DNA from: Mycobacterium sp.
GTDB taxonomy: Bacteria; Actinomycetota; Actinomycetes; Mycobacteriales; Mycobacteriaceae
DNA: 38,348 nucleotides
NCBI GenBank assembly: GCA_031292695.1
Contig: JARLGS010000191.1
Coordinates: 1 to 38,348, forward strand
Direction: 5' to 3'
The translations under genes were made by a program, and so were the position numbers. Below, in pieces: positions 24,983 through 34,428 of this stretch. The notes beneath the pieces were generated by a model. It made no database searches. It was not told the DNA's origin and was given only the letters and a program-made list of their open reading frames with translations. The first letter of the stretch is position 1. Each line of letters begins with the position of its first letter.

Positions 24983-26748
24983 TACTGGTTGACCCCCGCC
25001 CGCTGCCAGGTGACGTTCAGCGGGATCGGGCCGTTGGGCAGCCACGGCTGCTCGTCCACCAGGTCCGCAACCTTCCACGTGCCGCGTTCGATGACGCCCA
25101 GCGCCGCGTCGATCACTTTGTACTCCTGCGTCTTCTTGTGGATCGGCTGCGATTCGACCCAGGCGATGACGAACTCGCCCGGCTCGAAGTGAGCCTCGGA
25201 CTGGATGGCCCGAATCAGATCCTCATTGTGCAGGTGCCCGTCACCGAAGTTGAAGCCGATGATGGTGTTGCAGGACATCTCGCCTTCCCGCACGGTGCGG
25301 GTGTCGATGTCTGGCAGGCACTTCAGCAGCACCGAATACAAGCCGCGACCCTGACTGTGCATGGCCCGCCAGGCCGTCACCTGCTGGGTGAACACCTCGG
25401 CGGTGATCGGGTCCCAGCCGAACGCGACGTACTGGTCAGCGGAGTTGGGCGACGACCGGGTGACCCGGTTCAGCTTCTGCTCGGCACCTGGCGTGAAGGT
25501 CCACACCGCCGATGCCCAGTTACCGGCGTACTGGCGCATGGCGGGCAGGAACGACACCAGGTCCGGGCGCACGTTGCCCAGCACCGGGAAGAAGCACAGC
25601 GCGGCCGTGATGACCAGGGCCAGCCAGCCCGGGGTCATGTCCCACAGCGCGTAGCCGTCCCAGTTCGGGAAGCCCAGGAACAGGAAGATGGTGATGTAGG
25701 CGAACAGCACGTTCCATTCCACCGGTACCGCCAGCGGGAACGTCGAAATGATGAACAGGTGGAAGCTGACCATCACGGCAGCGGCGGCGAAGCTCAGCCA
25801 GGGCCACGGGGAGAGTAGAAGTGCCAGCGGCGCAACGATTTCCACGAAGCTGCCGGGTCCGTGCGCCATGAAGGTGGCCAGGTGCGACGGACGCAGGTCA
25901 TCGGGGTAGTTCCGGTAGTGGGCGCGTTTGAGCCACTTGAACGGAATGGCCGGGCTGTTGCTCACCATGGGCGGGATGACGTTGGTGAAGTGCGGCCCGA
26001 ACTTGGAGACGCCGGCCCAGATCCACACGGTCCCGATCAGCAGCTTGCCGGCGATGATCATGTTGACGAACGGCAGGGCGCTGAAGAACAGCAGCGCGGG
26101 CAGGTACTGCTCGCCGCGGGCGGCCAGGAAGATGGTCTTGTCACGCAGTCCGATCAGCACCAGGAGCACCATCGGCACGACCAGCAGGGCCGGATCGACC
26201 AGGCCGGAGGTGTTGTGCGGCAACACCTTCAACAGCGAGTCGCTGGGGACACCGGGCCGGACCAGCGCCACGACCAAACTGGCCATCAGCACCAGGTAGA
26301 CGATGACGTCGAACCAGGTGCGCCGGTCACCATTGGTGAACGGCACCGCCTTCCACGGCCGCAGCCGGATGGTGCCGGGGCGGGCCCAGAACCGGTAGCC
26401 GCCGGTCATCGGTTTGGTCTTACCGGCCAGTGGCCCCCACGAGCCGGCCAGTCCGAGAAGCTCCAGCAGGATGGTCCACAGGATCAGCTTCTGGTACATG
26501 ATGGGCTGGTTCCACCAATCCGACACCTGCCAGAAGGCCGGCAGATGCGATGTCGCGGTGGCGATCACCACGCCGCCGAGGGCGTAGAAGAACACCAGTT
26601 TGACGAGGTAGAGGACGTGGATCATGCGCGGTGCGCCGTACCCCTCGTCCACCCATTTCAGGGACATGATCCGGATGCGCTCCATCAGCGGCATCCGCAG
26701 AAACTCTTGCAGATCGACCTGCGGCAAGGTCGGTTTGATGAATCCCAT
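24982..26748 (-). CDS. DUF3556 polytopic membrane protein
   Basis: A 588-residue protein. The N-terminal 45 residues are amphipathic, followed by about ten hydrophobic segments from 42 to about 385, and a soluble C-terminal domain of about 180 residues (for example FGWDPITAEVFTQQVTAWRAMH, GFNFGDGHLHNEDL, FVIAWVESQPIHKKTQ). I recognise it as DUF3556, an actinobacterial family with no assigned activity. The run of helices with PFVNMIIAGKLLIGTVWIWAG and FPLAVPVEWNVLFAYI is reminiscent of HTTM/vitamin-K-carboxylase-like membrane enzymes, a speculative link. AAGGAG lies 8 nt before the ATG. It is the middle gene of fadD-DUF3556-dehydrogenase. Confidence 0.8.
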   Translation of the reverse strand: MGFIKPTLPQVDLQEFLRMPLMERIRIMSLKWVDEGYGAPRMIHVLYLVKLVFFYALGGVVIATATSHLPAFWQVSDWWNQPIMYQKLILWTILLELLGLAGSWGPLAGKTKPMTGGYRFWARPGTIRLRPWKAVPFTNGDRRTWFDVIVYLVLMASLVVALVRPGVPSDSLLKVLPHNTSGLVDPALLVVPMVLLVLIGLRDKTIFLAARGEQYLPALLFFSALPFVNMIIAGKLLIGTVWIWAGVSKFGPHFTNVIPPMVSNSPAIPFKWLKRAHYRNYPDDLRPSHLATFMAHGPGSFVEIVAPLALLLSPWPWLSFAAAAVMVSFHLFIISTFPLAVPVEWNVLFAYITIFLFLGFPNWDGYALWDMTPGWLALVITAALCFFPVLGNVRPDLVSFLPAMRQYAGNWASAVWTFTPGAEQKLNRVTRSSPNSADQYVAFGWDPITAEVFTQQVTAWRAMHSQGRGLYSVLLKCLPDIDTRTVREGEMSCNTIIGFNFGDGHLHNEDLIRAIQSEAHFEPGEFVIAWVESQPIHKKTQEYKVIDAALGVIERGTWKVADLVDEQPWLPNGPIPLNVTWQRAGVNQ

Positions 26749-26773
26749 GATGAGCTCCTTTGCTGATCTCAGG

Positions 26774-28234
26774 CTAGATTCGCGGGCTGTCGGTGGTCAG
26801 GGTTTCGCGAAGGGCACGTTTGTCGATCTTGCCGACCGGGTTCTTCGGCAGCGTCGATATCACCGTGATATCCACGGGGAGTTTGTATTTCGATAACGAG
26901 GCACGCAGGTGACCGGCGATGGCCTCGGGGTCCAGGTCAGCTCCCGGATGCGGTGAGACGAACAGCACCGGCTCTTCGCCGTAGAGCCCGCTGGCCCGTC
27001 CGACCACGGCCGCCTCGGCGACCCCGGGCAGCTGGTGGGCAACGGTCTCGATTTCCTTGGGATAGATGTTCTCTCCGCCGCGGATGATCATGTCCTTGGC
27101 CCGATCGACCAGCACCAGGTAGCCGTCCTCGTCGAACCGGCCGATGTCGCCGGTGTGCAGCCAGCCGTCCCGCACAGTCTTGGCGGTTTCCTCCGGCCGG
27201 TTCAGGTATCCGCGCATCACGTTGGGTCCCTTGATCACCACCTCGCCGAGTTCACCCTGCGGCACTTCGGCGCCCGCCAGATCGATGATGCGAATCTGCT
27301 GTCCCGGCAACGGAGTTCCGACGGTGCCGACCTTGCGCGGGCCGTTCAGCGGGTTGCCGGTACTGGCGCACGAACCCTCGGACAGTCCGTAGCCTTCGAC
27401 CAGGCTGATGCCGTAACGGCTTTCGAAGCCTTCCAGCAGTTCGACGCTGGCCGGAGCAGCACCGCACACGGCGAACCGGACCGCCGACGTGTCGGGCTGC
27501 ACCTGCGGCGGCAGGCCGAGGAGCATGGTGTAAATGGTTGGCACCGCCGAGAAGTAGGTGGCCCGGCTGGATTCCAGGCGGTCGAAGAAGGTAGCCGGGT
27601 TGAATCGGCCGGCGATGGTGATCCGTCCACCGGCGATCAGCGGCGACAGCACACTGACCACGATCCCGTTGACGTGGAACAGCGGCAGGATCAACAGACT
27701 GTGGTCGGCGTCGGTCAGCGCGAAGCCTTCGATCACCATGGCGCACATGGCATTGACGTTGCCGTGATCGAGCATCACGCCCTTGGGCCGGCCGGTGGTT
27801 CCGCTGGTGTAGATCAGCAGCGCCAGGTCGTCGTCGCCACCGACCACCGGCGCGGCGGTCCGGGGCTCGCCGTCCAGGTCGTCGACGTGCAGGACCGGGA
27901 TGTCGGCGTCGATGTCGCGGTCGACGACCAGGACGACAGCGCCGGCATCGGCGACCTGGTAGCCGACTTCGGCGGGAACCAGGGTGGGGCTGATGGGTGT
28001 CACAACCGCACCGAGGCGCCAGGCGGCGAACAGCGCGACCACGAAGGCCGCCCGGTTCGGCAGCATGATGCCGACGACGTCGCCGGGCCGGACGCCGCGC
28101 TGATGCAATGCGGCCGCGGCGCGCTGGACTGCGTCGAGGAAGGCGGCGTTGTCGAGTTCGGTGTGGTCGTCGGCGACGGCGGGAGCGTGCGGTGCCGCTT
28201 CAGCGCGGCGGTCCGGGAGGGCGGCGAGGTTCAT
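26774..28234 (-). CDS. Acyl-CoA/acyl-AMP synthetase (FadD-type adenylating enzyme)
   Basis: A 486-residue ANL-superfamily enzyme. The P-loop is LLIYTSGTTGRPKGVML, the A5 motif is VEGYGLSEGSC, A7 is GWLHTGDIGRFDEDGYLVLVDR, A8 begins IIRGGENIYPKEIE, and the catalytic C-terminal Lys is in PKNPVGKIDKR. It activates a carboxylic acid as the adenylate and passes it to CoA. The length fits fatty-acid or short/medium-chain acid CoA ligases. ATG 28234 is chosen because TACTGT ends 6 nt upstream. First gene of a three-gene operon (25 bp to DUF3556) and divergent from a PucR regulator, 117 bp between starts. Confidence 0.88.
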   Translation of the reverse strand: MNLAALPDRRAEAAPHAPAVADDHTELDNAAFLDAVQRAAAALHQRGVRPGDVVGIMLPNRAAFVVALFAAWRLGAVVTPISPTLVPAEVGYQVADAGAVVLVVDRDIDADIPVLHVDDLDGEPRTAAPVVGGDDDLALLIYTSGTTGRPKGVMLDHGNVNAMCAMVIEGFALTDADHSLLILPLFHVNGIVVSVLSPLIAGGRITIAGRFNPATFFDRLESSRATYFSAVPTIYTMLLGLPPQVQPDTSAVRFAVCGAAPASVELLEGFESRYGISLVEGYGLSEGSCASTGNPLNGPRKVGTVGTPLPGQQIRIIDLAGAEVPQGELGEVVIKGPNVMRGYLNRPEETAKTVRDGWLHTGDIGRFDEDGYLVLVDRAKDMIIRGGENIYPKEIETVAHQLPGVAEAAVVGRASGLYGEEPVLFVSPHPGADLDPEAIAGHLRASLSKYKLPVDITVISTLPKNPVGKIDKRALRETLTTDSPRI

Positions 28235-28240
28235 GTCACA

Positions 28241-28246
28241 ACAGTA
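28241..28246 (-). promoter_or_regulatory. -10 hexamer for the fadD operon (leaderless)
   Basis: TACTGT on the minus strand ends 6 nt before the ATG at 28234. Confidence 0.5.
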
Positions 28247-28299
28247 GGAATCTGTGGCGTTCACCACTCCGTCGTCGGGCGATCAAATTGGCCCCGCGA

Positions 28300-28318
28300 T
28301 TTGTTGGCAAACGACAAA
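28300..28318. promoter_or_regulatory. Inverted repeat between fadD and the PucR-type gene, candidate operator
   Basis: TTTGTTG-GCAAA-CGACAAA has 7-bp arms with one mismatch. It sits 34 bp from the regulator's start codon and 66 bp from the fadD start, a natural place for autoregulation. Confidence 0.4.
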
Positions 28319-28339
28319 GTGAACAGCGGAGGAACGACT

Positions 28340-28345
28340 TACAGT
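28340..28345 (+). promoter_or_regulatory. -10 hexamer for the PucR-type gene (leaderless)
   Basis: TACAGT ends 6 nt before the ATG at 28352. Confidence 0.5.
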
Positions 28346-28351
28346 CGGCAC

Positions 28352-29629
28352 ATGGATCCGGCATTCAGCGAGGCCAACGCTCTCGTCATGGCGCAACTCA
28401 TCGCCCGCCAGACCGAGGTGAGCCGTTCCGTCCAACACCGTCTGGCCAGCGATATCGCCGAACTCCGTGGCGATGCGGAGATCATCGAACTGCTCGGCGC
28501 CAGCGTGGGTGGCAACGTCAGCACGATCTTCCACGCGCTGCGTCACGATATATCTCTGGAGAACATCGAACCGCCGACCGCTGCCCTCGAGTACGCCCGC
28601 CGGTTGGCCCAACGCGGGGTACCCATGAATGCTCTGGTCCGGGCCTACCGGATCGGTCACGCATTGGTGCTCGACGCGGCCACCGAGGAGATCAACGGTG
28701 CCGGCCTGACCCCGGAGGTCAGCCTGGCGATCCTCGAGCGGTTGACCTCGGTGACGTTTCGGTACATCGACTGGATCTCGCAGGAAGTCGTCGCGGTCTA
28801 CGAGGACGAACGCGACCGGTGGCTGGCGAACCGCAACAGCACCCGGGTGCTTCGGGTACGAGAGGTGTTGTCCGGCAACGAATCCGATCCTGATGCCGTG
28901 ACCGCCGCGATCCGTTATCCGATGCGCCGGCACCATCTCGCGCTGGTGCTGTGGTGGCCCGCCGATACCGGGCAAGCGGCTGGGACAACCACTGCACACG
29001 ACGACGCCCTGGCCAAACTCGAACAGTTTCTCCGCTCACTGGCCGAATACCTTGGGACACAGGGAAGTCCACTGTTCGTCGCTGCGGACCAACGAAGTGG
29101 ATGGGGCTGGCTGCCGCTCTCCAGCGCCACGGCGCCGGACGCAGGCGAACAAATCCAGCGGTTCACCGGCACCCACCAGCACGCACCGGCGGTCGCCGTA
29201 GGCACCCCGCTGTCCGGCGTCGCCGGCTTCCGCCGCTCACACCAACAGGCCTTGCGCGCACACCACGTCGCCGTCACCGCCAACCTCGGAGGCGTCATCT
29301 CCACAACCGCGCCCGGATTCTCGGCAGCCGCCCTGCTGGGCGAAAATCAGTATGACGCAAAGGAGTTCGTTCACTCGGTACTGGGCCCACTGGCTGACTC
29401 CACCGCCAATGACGCTCGCCTGCGGGAGACCTTGCGGGTGTTCCTGCGGCACGGCGGCAGCTATACCGCGGCGGCCGACGAACTGACGGTGCATTTCAAC
29501 ACGGTGAAGTACCGGGTGGGCCGGGCACTGGAACGCCGTGGCCGGCCGCTCGGTGACGATCGCCTCGACGTCGAGATGGCCTTGCTGCTGTGTCATTGGT
29601 ATGACGGCGCGGTGCTGCACACCCGATAG
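28352..29629 (+). CDS. PucR/CdaR-family transcriptional regulator
   Basis: A 425-residue regulator. The N-terminal 180 residues (RQTEVSRSVQHRLASDIAEL..., ALVRAYRIGHALVLDAATEEI) form the helical sensor common in actinobacterial PucR proteins. A GGDEF-like CdaR middle domain follows (about 180-310), then the C-terminal PucR helix-turn-helix: LRETLRVFLRHGGSYTAAAD with HFNTVKYRVGRALE. The frame is open far upstream, antisense to fadD, but the ATG at 28352 with its own -10 and the family N-terminus decide the start. Divergent placement next to the fadD-DUF3556-dehydrogenase operon predicts that it controls that operon, probably sensing an acid or acyl-CoA metabolite (inference). Confidence 0.87.
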   Translation: MDPAFSEANALVMAQLIARQTEVSRSVQHRLASDIAELRGDAEIIELLGASVGGNVSTIFHALRHDISLENIEPPTAALEYARRLAQRGVPMNALVRAYRIGHALVLDAATEEINGAGLTPEVSLAILERLTSVTFRYIDWISQEVVAVYEDERDRWLANRNSTRVLRVREVLSGNESDPDAVTAAIRYPMRRHHLALVLWWPADTGQAAGTTTAHDDALAKLEQFLRSLAEYLGTQGSPLFVAADQRSGWGWLPLSSATAPDAGEQIQRFTGTHQHAPAVAVGTPLSGVAGFRRSHQQALRAHHVAVTANLGGVISTTAPGFSAAALLGENQYDAKEFVHSVLGPLADSTANDARLRETLRVFLRHGGSYTAAADELTVHFNTVKYRVGRALERRGRPLGDDRLDVEMALLLCHWYDGAVLHTR

Positions 29630-29652
29630 CGGGCGCACCCGTCGGCGACCAG

Positions 29653-31548
29653 CTACAGTTCCGCCCGCACCTCACCGAGTCGCCAGGCACCGCCGCCGAG
29701 CAACTCCAGCTGATTCTGATGCTGGTCCACCAGCGAACGGTGGTGGCTGACGCTGACCACGATGGTGTCGGGCAGTTCGGTCCGCAACCGCTCATACAGC
29801 GCGAACGCCACACCCTCATCCAGCGCGGAGGTCGCTTCGTCCAGGAACACCGCTTTGGGCTTGGTGAGCAGTACCCGGGCGAACGCGACGCGCTGCTGCT
29901 CACCCGGTGACAGCACTTTCACCCAGTCCCGCTCCTCGTCGAGCCGATCGCGCAGGTGTGCCAGGGAAACCCTGGTGAGGGCTTCACGAAGCGCCTCGTC
30001 GGCGACGTCGCCGGGTTCGGCGGGATAGGACACCGCGGTCCGCAGATCACCCAGCGGCAAGTACGGCAGCTGCGAAAGGAACATCGTGCCGCGGTCAGCA
30101 GGACTGCGCCACAGACCGGTCGCCGCGGGCCACAGTCCGGCGAGACTACGCAGCAGCGTGGTCTTGCCGCTGCCTGACCGCCCGGTGATGGCCAGCGATT
30201 CGCCCGGCTCCAGCCGCACGTCCAGGGCACCGACGAGCAATTCGCCTGTGGGCGTGGATACTTCGACCCCCAACAGTTCAACTGCGCCGGCAGAATCCAG
30301 TTGGGTCGCCAATACCGGCAGCTCCCGGGCGCGTTCGTTGGCCTCGATCAGCCCGTCCAGCCGGATGATCGCGGCTTCGTAACTCGCGAACTGGCTGTAG
30401 GCATTCCGGAAGAACGACAGCCCTGACTCGATCTTGCCGAAGGCGCCGGCGGACTGGGTGACGTCGCCCAACTTGATCGTGCCGGCGAACAGCCTGGGCG
30501 CCTGGAACACGTAGGGCAGCGGCAGGATCGTCTCGGTCACCGAGTAATTCCAGCCGACCAGTCCGAGCGTTCTGCGGACGTAGCGCCGATAGTTCGAGAT
30601 GACCGCGGAAAACCTGTCCTCCAACAACTTTCGCTCAGCCCGTTCGCCCCTATAGAAGCCGACCGCCTCGGCGGCATCCCGCAACCGCACCAACGCGTAA
30701 CGGAATGCCGCGTTCGTCTGCTCATTGCGGAAGCTCAGCCGGATGAGCGGATGGCCGATCCGGAACGCGACCACCGATGCGATCAGCACATAGCCGATGA
30801 CGATCCAGAACAATGCCTTGGGAATGTCGACGTCGAACACGGTCAGGGTGCCGGAGAGTCGCCACAGGATCACCGCGAAGGACGCCACCGAAACCACCGA
30901 GTTGATCGCCCCGAACAGCAGCATGCTCTGGGAGTAGTACGTCGGGACGTTGGGGCCGGTACCCACCCCGGTCGTGAACATGTCGATGTCCTGCTGAATG
31001 CGTTGGTCGGGGTTGTCCACGGTGGGCTCGACGAACCGGCTGCGGTAATAGGCCCGACCGGTCAGCCAGTCAGCGGTCAGCCGACGAGTCAGCCACACCC
31101 GCCAGCGGATGATGAATCGCTGGGTCAGGTACGTGTCGAACACAATGCGCGCGATGTGGATCGCGGCGAGAACGCAGAAGATGACGATGGCCACCCAGAA
31201 GCCGTGCACTCCCGAATTGCGTTCCGCCGCGTTGTGCGCGCCTGCGCCGTGGAACGCCGCTTGCAGAGCAGAGAACAGGTCGTTGTTGTAGTAGCTGAGC
31301 AACACCGCGATCCGCACTTCGAGTATCACCGAGAGCAGCAGCGCGGCGAGCATGGCCCACACCGGCCAGCTGTCCCGGCCGGTGAAGTATGCACCGGTAA
31401 TGCGCCAGAACCGCTGTGCCCATCCGATGTAGCGGATCAGCAGAAGCGCCAGCACCAGAACGCATGTCGCGCTGATAGCCCAGGCTTCGATGACCCACCA
31501 CGCCGACTCGGCGAGTTGATTGCCCCAATTGATCGAGGGTTTGAACAT
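29653..31548 (-). CDS. BacA/SbmA-like ABC transporter with fused ATPase (Rv1819c paralogue)
   Basis: A 631-residue ABC protein. The N-terminal half has six or so helices of the SbmA/BacA type, including [33 protein letters not shown] and [18 protein letters not shown]. The ATPase domain has Walker [13 protein letters not shown]-loop [10 protein letters not shown], signature [13 protein letters not shown], Walker [13 protein letters not shown] and H-loop SVSHHRSL. It strongly resembles Rv1819c (BacA), which imports vitamin B12 and hydrophilic peptides such as bleomycin. ATG 31548 matches the Rv1819c start (FKPSI); a GGGAGG lies 10 nt upstream. Its stop is 23 bp from the convergent PucR gene. 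Confidence 0.88.
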   Translation of the reverse strand: MFKPSINWGNQLAESAWWVIEAWAISATCVLVLALLLIRYIGWAQRFWRITGAYFTGRDSWPVWAMLAALLLSVILEVRIAVLLSYYNNDLFSALQAAFHGAGAHNAAERNSGVHGFWVAIVIFCVLAAIHIARIVFDTYLTQRFIIRWRVWLTRRLTADWLTGRAYYRSRFVEPTVDNPDQRIQQDIDMFTTGVGTGPNVPTYYSQSMLLFGAINSVVSVASFAVILWRLSGTLTVFDVDIPKALFWIVIGYVLIASVVAFRIGHPLIRLSFRNEQTNAAFRYALVRLRDAAEAVGFYRGERAERKLLEDRFSAVISNYRRYVRRTLGLVGWNYSVTETILPLPYVFQAPRLFAGTIKLGDVTQSAGAFGKIESGLSFFRNAYSQFASYEAAIIRLDGLIEANERARELPVLATQLDSAGAVELLGVEVSTPTGELLVGALDVRLEPGESLAITGRSGSGKTTLLRSLAGLWPAATGLWRSPADRGTMFLSQLPYLPLGDLRTAVSYPAEPGDVADEALREALTRVSLAHLRDRLDEERDWVKVLSPGEQQRVAFARVLLTKPKAVFLDEATSALDEGVAFALYERLRTELPDTIVVSVSHHRSLVDQHQNQLELLGGGAWRLGEVRAEL

Positions 31549-31706
31549 CTCCGATGGACCTCCCGGGCGGGCATTTGCGATGTTGGACGAGTATCGGCCG
31601 TCACCTCGGAAGATGTCGATTGAACAATGTCCCAACAAGCCCCGCCCGGACCGGCGAGCGCTGCTACGGTTCGGCTAATCGCAGTGCTAACAGGAGACAA
31701 CGTGCC

Positions 31707-33479
31707 GTGCCCCCTCTACTTCGTGAACTGCTGAAGGCCCATCGGCAGCTGATTGCGATCATTCTTGGGGTCACCCTGGTGTCGATGCTCATGAGCCTCG
31801 CCATGCCGTGGCCGCTGAAGGTCGTCCTGGACAACGTCGTCGGCGGCGACCCACCACCGGGGTGGATCGCCTGGCTGGTGCCCATGATGGGCGGCCACGA
31901 AAAGGCTCATATCGCCGCGGCGGCCGGGGTGGCCACAGTGGCAATCGCGTTGGTCAGCGGGGCCGCCTTCTATGTGGCCAGCTATACCACCGAACGGCTG
32001 GGTCAGTGCATCGGAAACGATCTGCGCGTGCGGCTGTACCACCACTTGCAGGAACTGTCGCTCGCGTACTACGACACCAACCGGGTCGGCACCATCCTGA
32101 GCACCCTCACCACTGACGTACAGACGATCCAGAGTTTCGCGTCGACATCGACCCTCAACATGCTGACCGACACGCTGACCCTCGTCGCGATGGTCGTGGT
32201 GATGCTCATGCTGCGTTGGGACTTCGCCCTCATCGCGCTCGCGGTGGCCCCGCTGCTGATCATCTTCCTGATTCGCGTCAACAAGGCCATCAAAGTCGCG
32301 GTGTCCGAAGTGCGCACTCGGCAGTCCGACCTACTGGCCACTCTGCAGGAAGGCCTGCAGTCGATAGAGGTGGTGCAGGCCTACTCGCGCGAGGACTACA
32401 CGGACCAGAAGGTGCAGACCGTCAGCCGGGACACCGTCACGGCATGGCTCAAGACCCGACGGGTGTCAGCACTGCTCTCACCGGTGGTCAGTGTGATCGT
32501 CGCGGCCTGTACCGGGCTGGTGCTGTGGCGCGGTGCCCTTCTCGTCCTGCACGGCGGCATGACCGCCGGCGCGCTGACGGTGTTCCTCTCGTACCTCGCC
32601 CGGTTCTTCCAACCGGTGCGGACACTGTCCCAGATGACGAACACCCTTGCCCAGGTGTCGGTCGGGTTTCAGCGGGTCACTGCGGTGTGCGACGCCGACG
32701 TCACGATCCCGGAGCGCCCCGCCCCGATCGACCCGCCACCCTTCAAGGGGGCGATCGCCTTCGAGCACGTGTCCTTCCGTTATGACCCGAAAGTTCCGGT
32801 GCTGCGCGACATTTCGTTCACCATCGAGCCGGGACAGCTGGTCGGCATCGTGGGCCCCACCGGCAGCGGTAAGTCCACCCTGGTCAGCCTCATCCCGCGG
32901 TTCCGGAACCTGGACAGTGGCCGGATCACCATCGATGGTGTCGATACCGCCGACTACACACTGCACGGACTGCGCACCCAGATCGGCTTCGTGCTGCAGA
33001 ACACGGTGCTACTACGCGGGTCGATTCGCGACAACATCGCCTTCGGTTGCCCGGATGCCACCGAGGACGAGATCATCCTCGCCGCCAAGATGGCCAATGC
33101 CGACGAATTCATCGACCGCATGCCCGACGGCTACTGCACCTTGGTCGGCGACCGGGGATCGACGCTCTCCGGCGGTCAGCGTCAGCGCATCGGGATCGCT
33201 CGGGCGCTCATCCGCAACAATCCGATCCTGATCCTCGACGAGCCAACGGCGGCCTTGGACGCCGAGTCCGAGCACCTGGTGGTCGAGGCCATGGAGCGAC
33301 TCATGGCGGGCCGCACAGTCATCATCATCGCCCACCGCCTCAGCACCCTGCGCGACGCAGACAAGATCATCGTCGTCAAGGACGGCGCAGTGGTCGAGGA
33401 TGGCTCACACGAAGCACTGCTGGCGCTCGACGGCGTCTACGCGCAGCTGCACCGGCTGCAGTTCGAGCAGCCCGCCTGA
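31707..33479 (+). CDS. ABC exporter, fused permease and ATPase
   Basis: A 590-residue half-transporter of the MsbA/type IV exporter class. GTG 31707 (VPPLLRELLKAHRQ) is chosen for AGGAGA 9 nt upstream. Six membrane segments cover about residues 15-300. The ATPase domain has Walker A GPTGSGKSTL, Q-loop GFVLQNTVLL, signature LSGGQRQRIGIARAL, Walker B ILILDEPTAALD and H-loop AHRLST. It would act as a homodimer exporting a lipid, drug or siderophore-like molecule; cargo cannot be read. Divergent from the BacA-like gene with 158 bp between starts, it may be co-regulated with it. Confidence 0.88.
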   Translation: MPPLLRELLKAHRQLIAIILGVTLVSMLMSLAMPWPLKVVLDNVVGGDPPPGWIAWLVPMMGGHEKAHIAAAAGVATVAIALVSGAAFYVASYTTERLGQCIGNDLRVRLYHHLQELSLAYYDTNRVGTILSTLTTDVQTIQSFASTSTLNMLTDTLTLVAMVVVMLMLRWDFALIALAVAPLLIIFLIRVNKAIKVAVSEVRTRQSDLLATLQEGLQSIEVVQAYSREDYTDQKVQTVSRDTVTAWLKTRRVSALLSPVVSVIVAACTGLVLWRGALLVLHGGMTAGALTVFLSYLARFFQPVRTLSQMTNTLAQVSVGFQRVTAVCDADVTIPERPAPIDPPPFKGAIAFEHVSFRYDPKVPVLRDISFTIEPGQLVGIVGPTGSGKSTLVSLIPRFRNLDSGRITIDGVDTADYTLHGLRTQIGFVLQNTVLLRGSIRDNIAFGCPDATEDEIILAAKMANADEFIDRMPDGYCTLVGDRGSTLSGGQRQRIGIARALIRNNPILILDEPTAALDAESEHLVVEAMERLMAGRTVIIIAHRLSTLRDADKIIVVKDGAVVEDGSHEALLALDGVYAQLHRLQFEQPA

Positions 33480-33504
33480 ATTCCAGGTGAACGGATGGTG
33501 TGCA

Positions 33505-33519
33505 GCGGTTCGGAACCGC
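33505..33519. repeat. Perfect 15-bp palindrome between the ABC exporter and the 33630 gene
   Basis: GCGGTTC-G-GAACCGC, 7-bp arms around one base, 25 bp after the ABC exporter stop. It could be a regulator site or form a small hairpin with a 5-nt loop. Confidence 0.35.
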
Positions 33520-33629
33520 CCAGGGTTCTCGCCAAACTAGGCGCGAAAGGCGTTGCCGTTGCTAACATCTGCTTGTCCACCGGCTGGTTGGGACTCTCTT
33601 CGACAATCGCATATTTAAGGAGCGCGGCG

Positions 33630-34379
33630 ATGCTGGTTATGCGTGACCATGAGGTTGAGGATTACGAGGCGTTGCGCGACATGGACGCCACCGATGTCGG
33701 GGAGTTGCACACCGACGATCAGGCCTGCCTTCAAGACCTGGGTAACTATCTGGTGACCACCGAAGCCTGGCAGCGCTTCGGAATCTGGTTGCTGCACAAG
33801 CACTTCAACCCCGAGCCCGGTGAGGTGTTCGTCGAGCAGATCGTGCGTTCACCGCGCGGCACCAAGACCTCCCCGCTCGACCGTTCGGCCCTCGGGCAGC
33901 TGAGTGCCACCGCAATTCGATTCGACGACCTGGCCGACGGAGTGGGCGTGGTCGGCATGGAGTTCGCCGAGCCCGACGACTTCGGCGACACCGAACCGCT
34001 GACCGACGATGACGCGATCATCCTCGCCGGCATTGCCGAGCGGCTGCAGGCCCACGACAAGACGGAGCGCTTCGGGGTGCGGCTCATCCGCAACCCGCTC
34101 GAGCTGACCGAGAACGAGCTGCTGCACGAGACCAGCGACTCCGGCGACCGCTCGATGAACTGCACCGTCGGTGACCGTGCGGAAGTGCTGGTCCACCAGA
34201 ACATCGTGCAAACCGCGTGGAAGTGGCGGGTGGTGCACGGCGGACCGGAGACCATCGTGATGCAGGACTGCACCGCCGGCTGCGTCCGCGTCGGTGAGGG
34301 CCACGACGTCGCGCACAAGGCGTCCGGGACCGACGACTTCGACAACCCGACCGAAGGCGGGCCGGACAACCCGTTCTGA
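33630..34379 (+). CDS. Unrecognised acidic cytoplasmic protein
   Basis: A 249-residue protein with a textbook start: AAGGAG 7 nt before ATG 33630. It is rich in Asp and Glu and has no signal peptide or membrane segment. Visible features are an N-terminal helical part (DLGNYLVTTEAWQRFGIWLLHKHF), a central part with repeated DDF/DDLAD, and a C-terminal part with MNCTVGDR and QDCTAGCVRVGEGHDVAH, where three cysteines and two histidines are spaced as in a possible metal or redox site. It ends in a disordered DNPTEGGPDNPF. I do not recognise a family. It stands alone between the ABC exporter and tRNA-Ser, with a strong hairpin 14 bp after its stop. Confidence 0.75.
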   Translation: MLVMRDHEVEDYEALRDMDATDVGELHTDDQACLQDLGNYLVTTEAWQRFGIWLLHKHFNPEPGEVFVEQIVRSPRGTKTSPLDRSALGQLSATAIRFDDLADGVGVVGMEFAEPDDFGDTEPLTDDDAIILAGIAERLQAHDKTERFGVRLIRNPLELTENELLHETSDSGDRSMNCTVGDRAEVLVHQNIVQTAWKWRVVHGGPETIVMQDCTAGCVRVGEGHDVAHKASGTDDFDNPTEGGPDNPF

Positions 34380-34393
34380 TCCTGCCCGTAAAA

Positions 34394-34427
34394 AAGCCCC
34401 TCACCTGCACAAACAGGTGAGGGGCTT
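34394..34427. terminator. Intrinsic terminator shared by the 33630 gene and tRNA-Ser(CGA)
   Basis: AAGCCCCTCACCTG and CAGGTGAGGGGCTT form a 14-bp perfect stem with a 6-nt loop. On the minus strand it follows the tRNA CCA end by one base and is followed by six T residues, so it is a classical terminator for the tRNA; on the plus strand it lacks a U-tract. Confidence 0.88.
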
Positions 34428-34428
34428 A

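Noticed and set aside
27035..28351. Upstream extension of the PucR-type frame by 439 codons
   Set aside because: The extension is antisense to fadD and unlike PucR proteins; the ATG at 28352 has its own -10.
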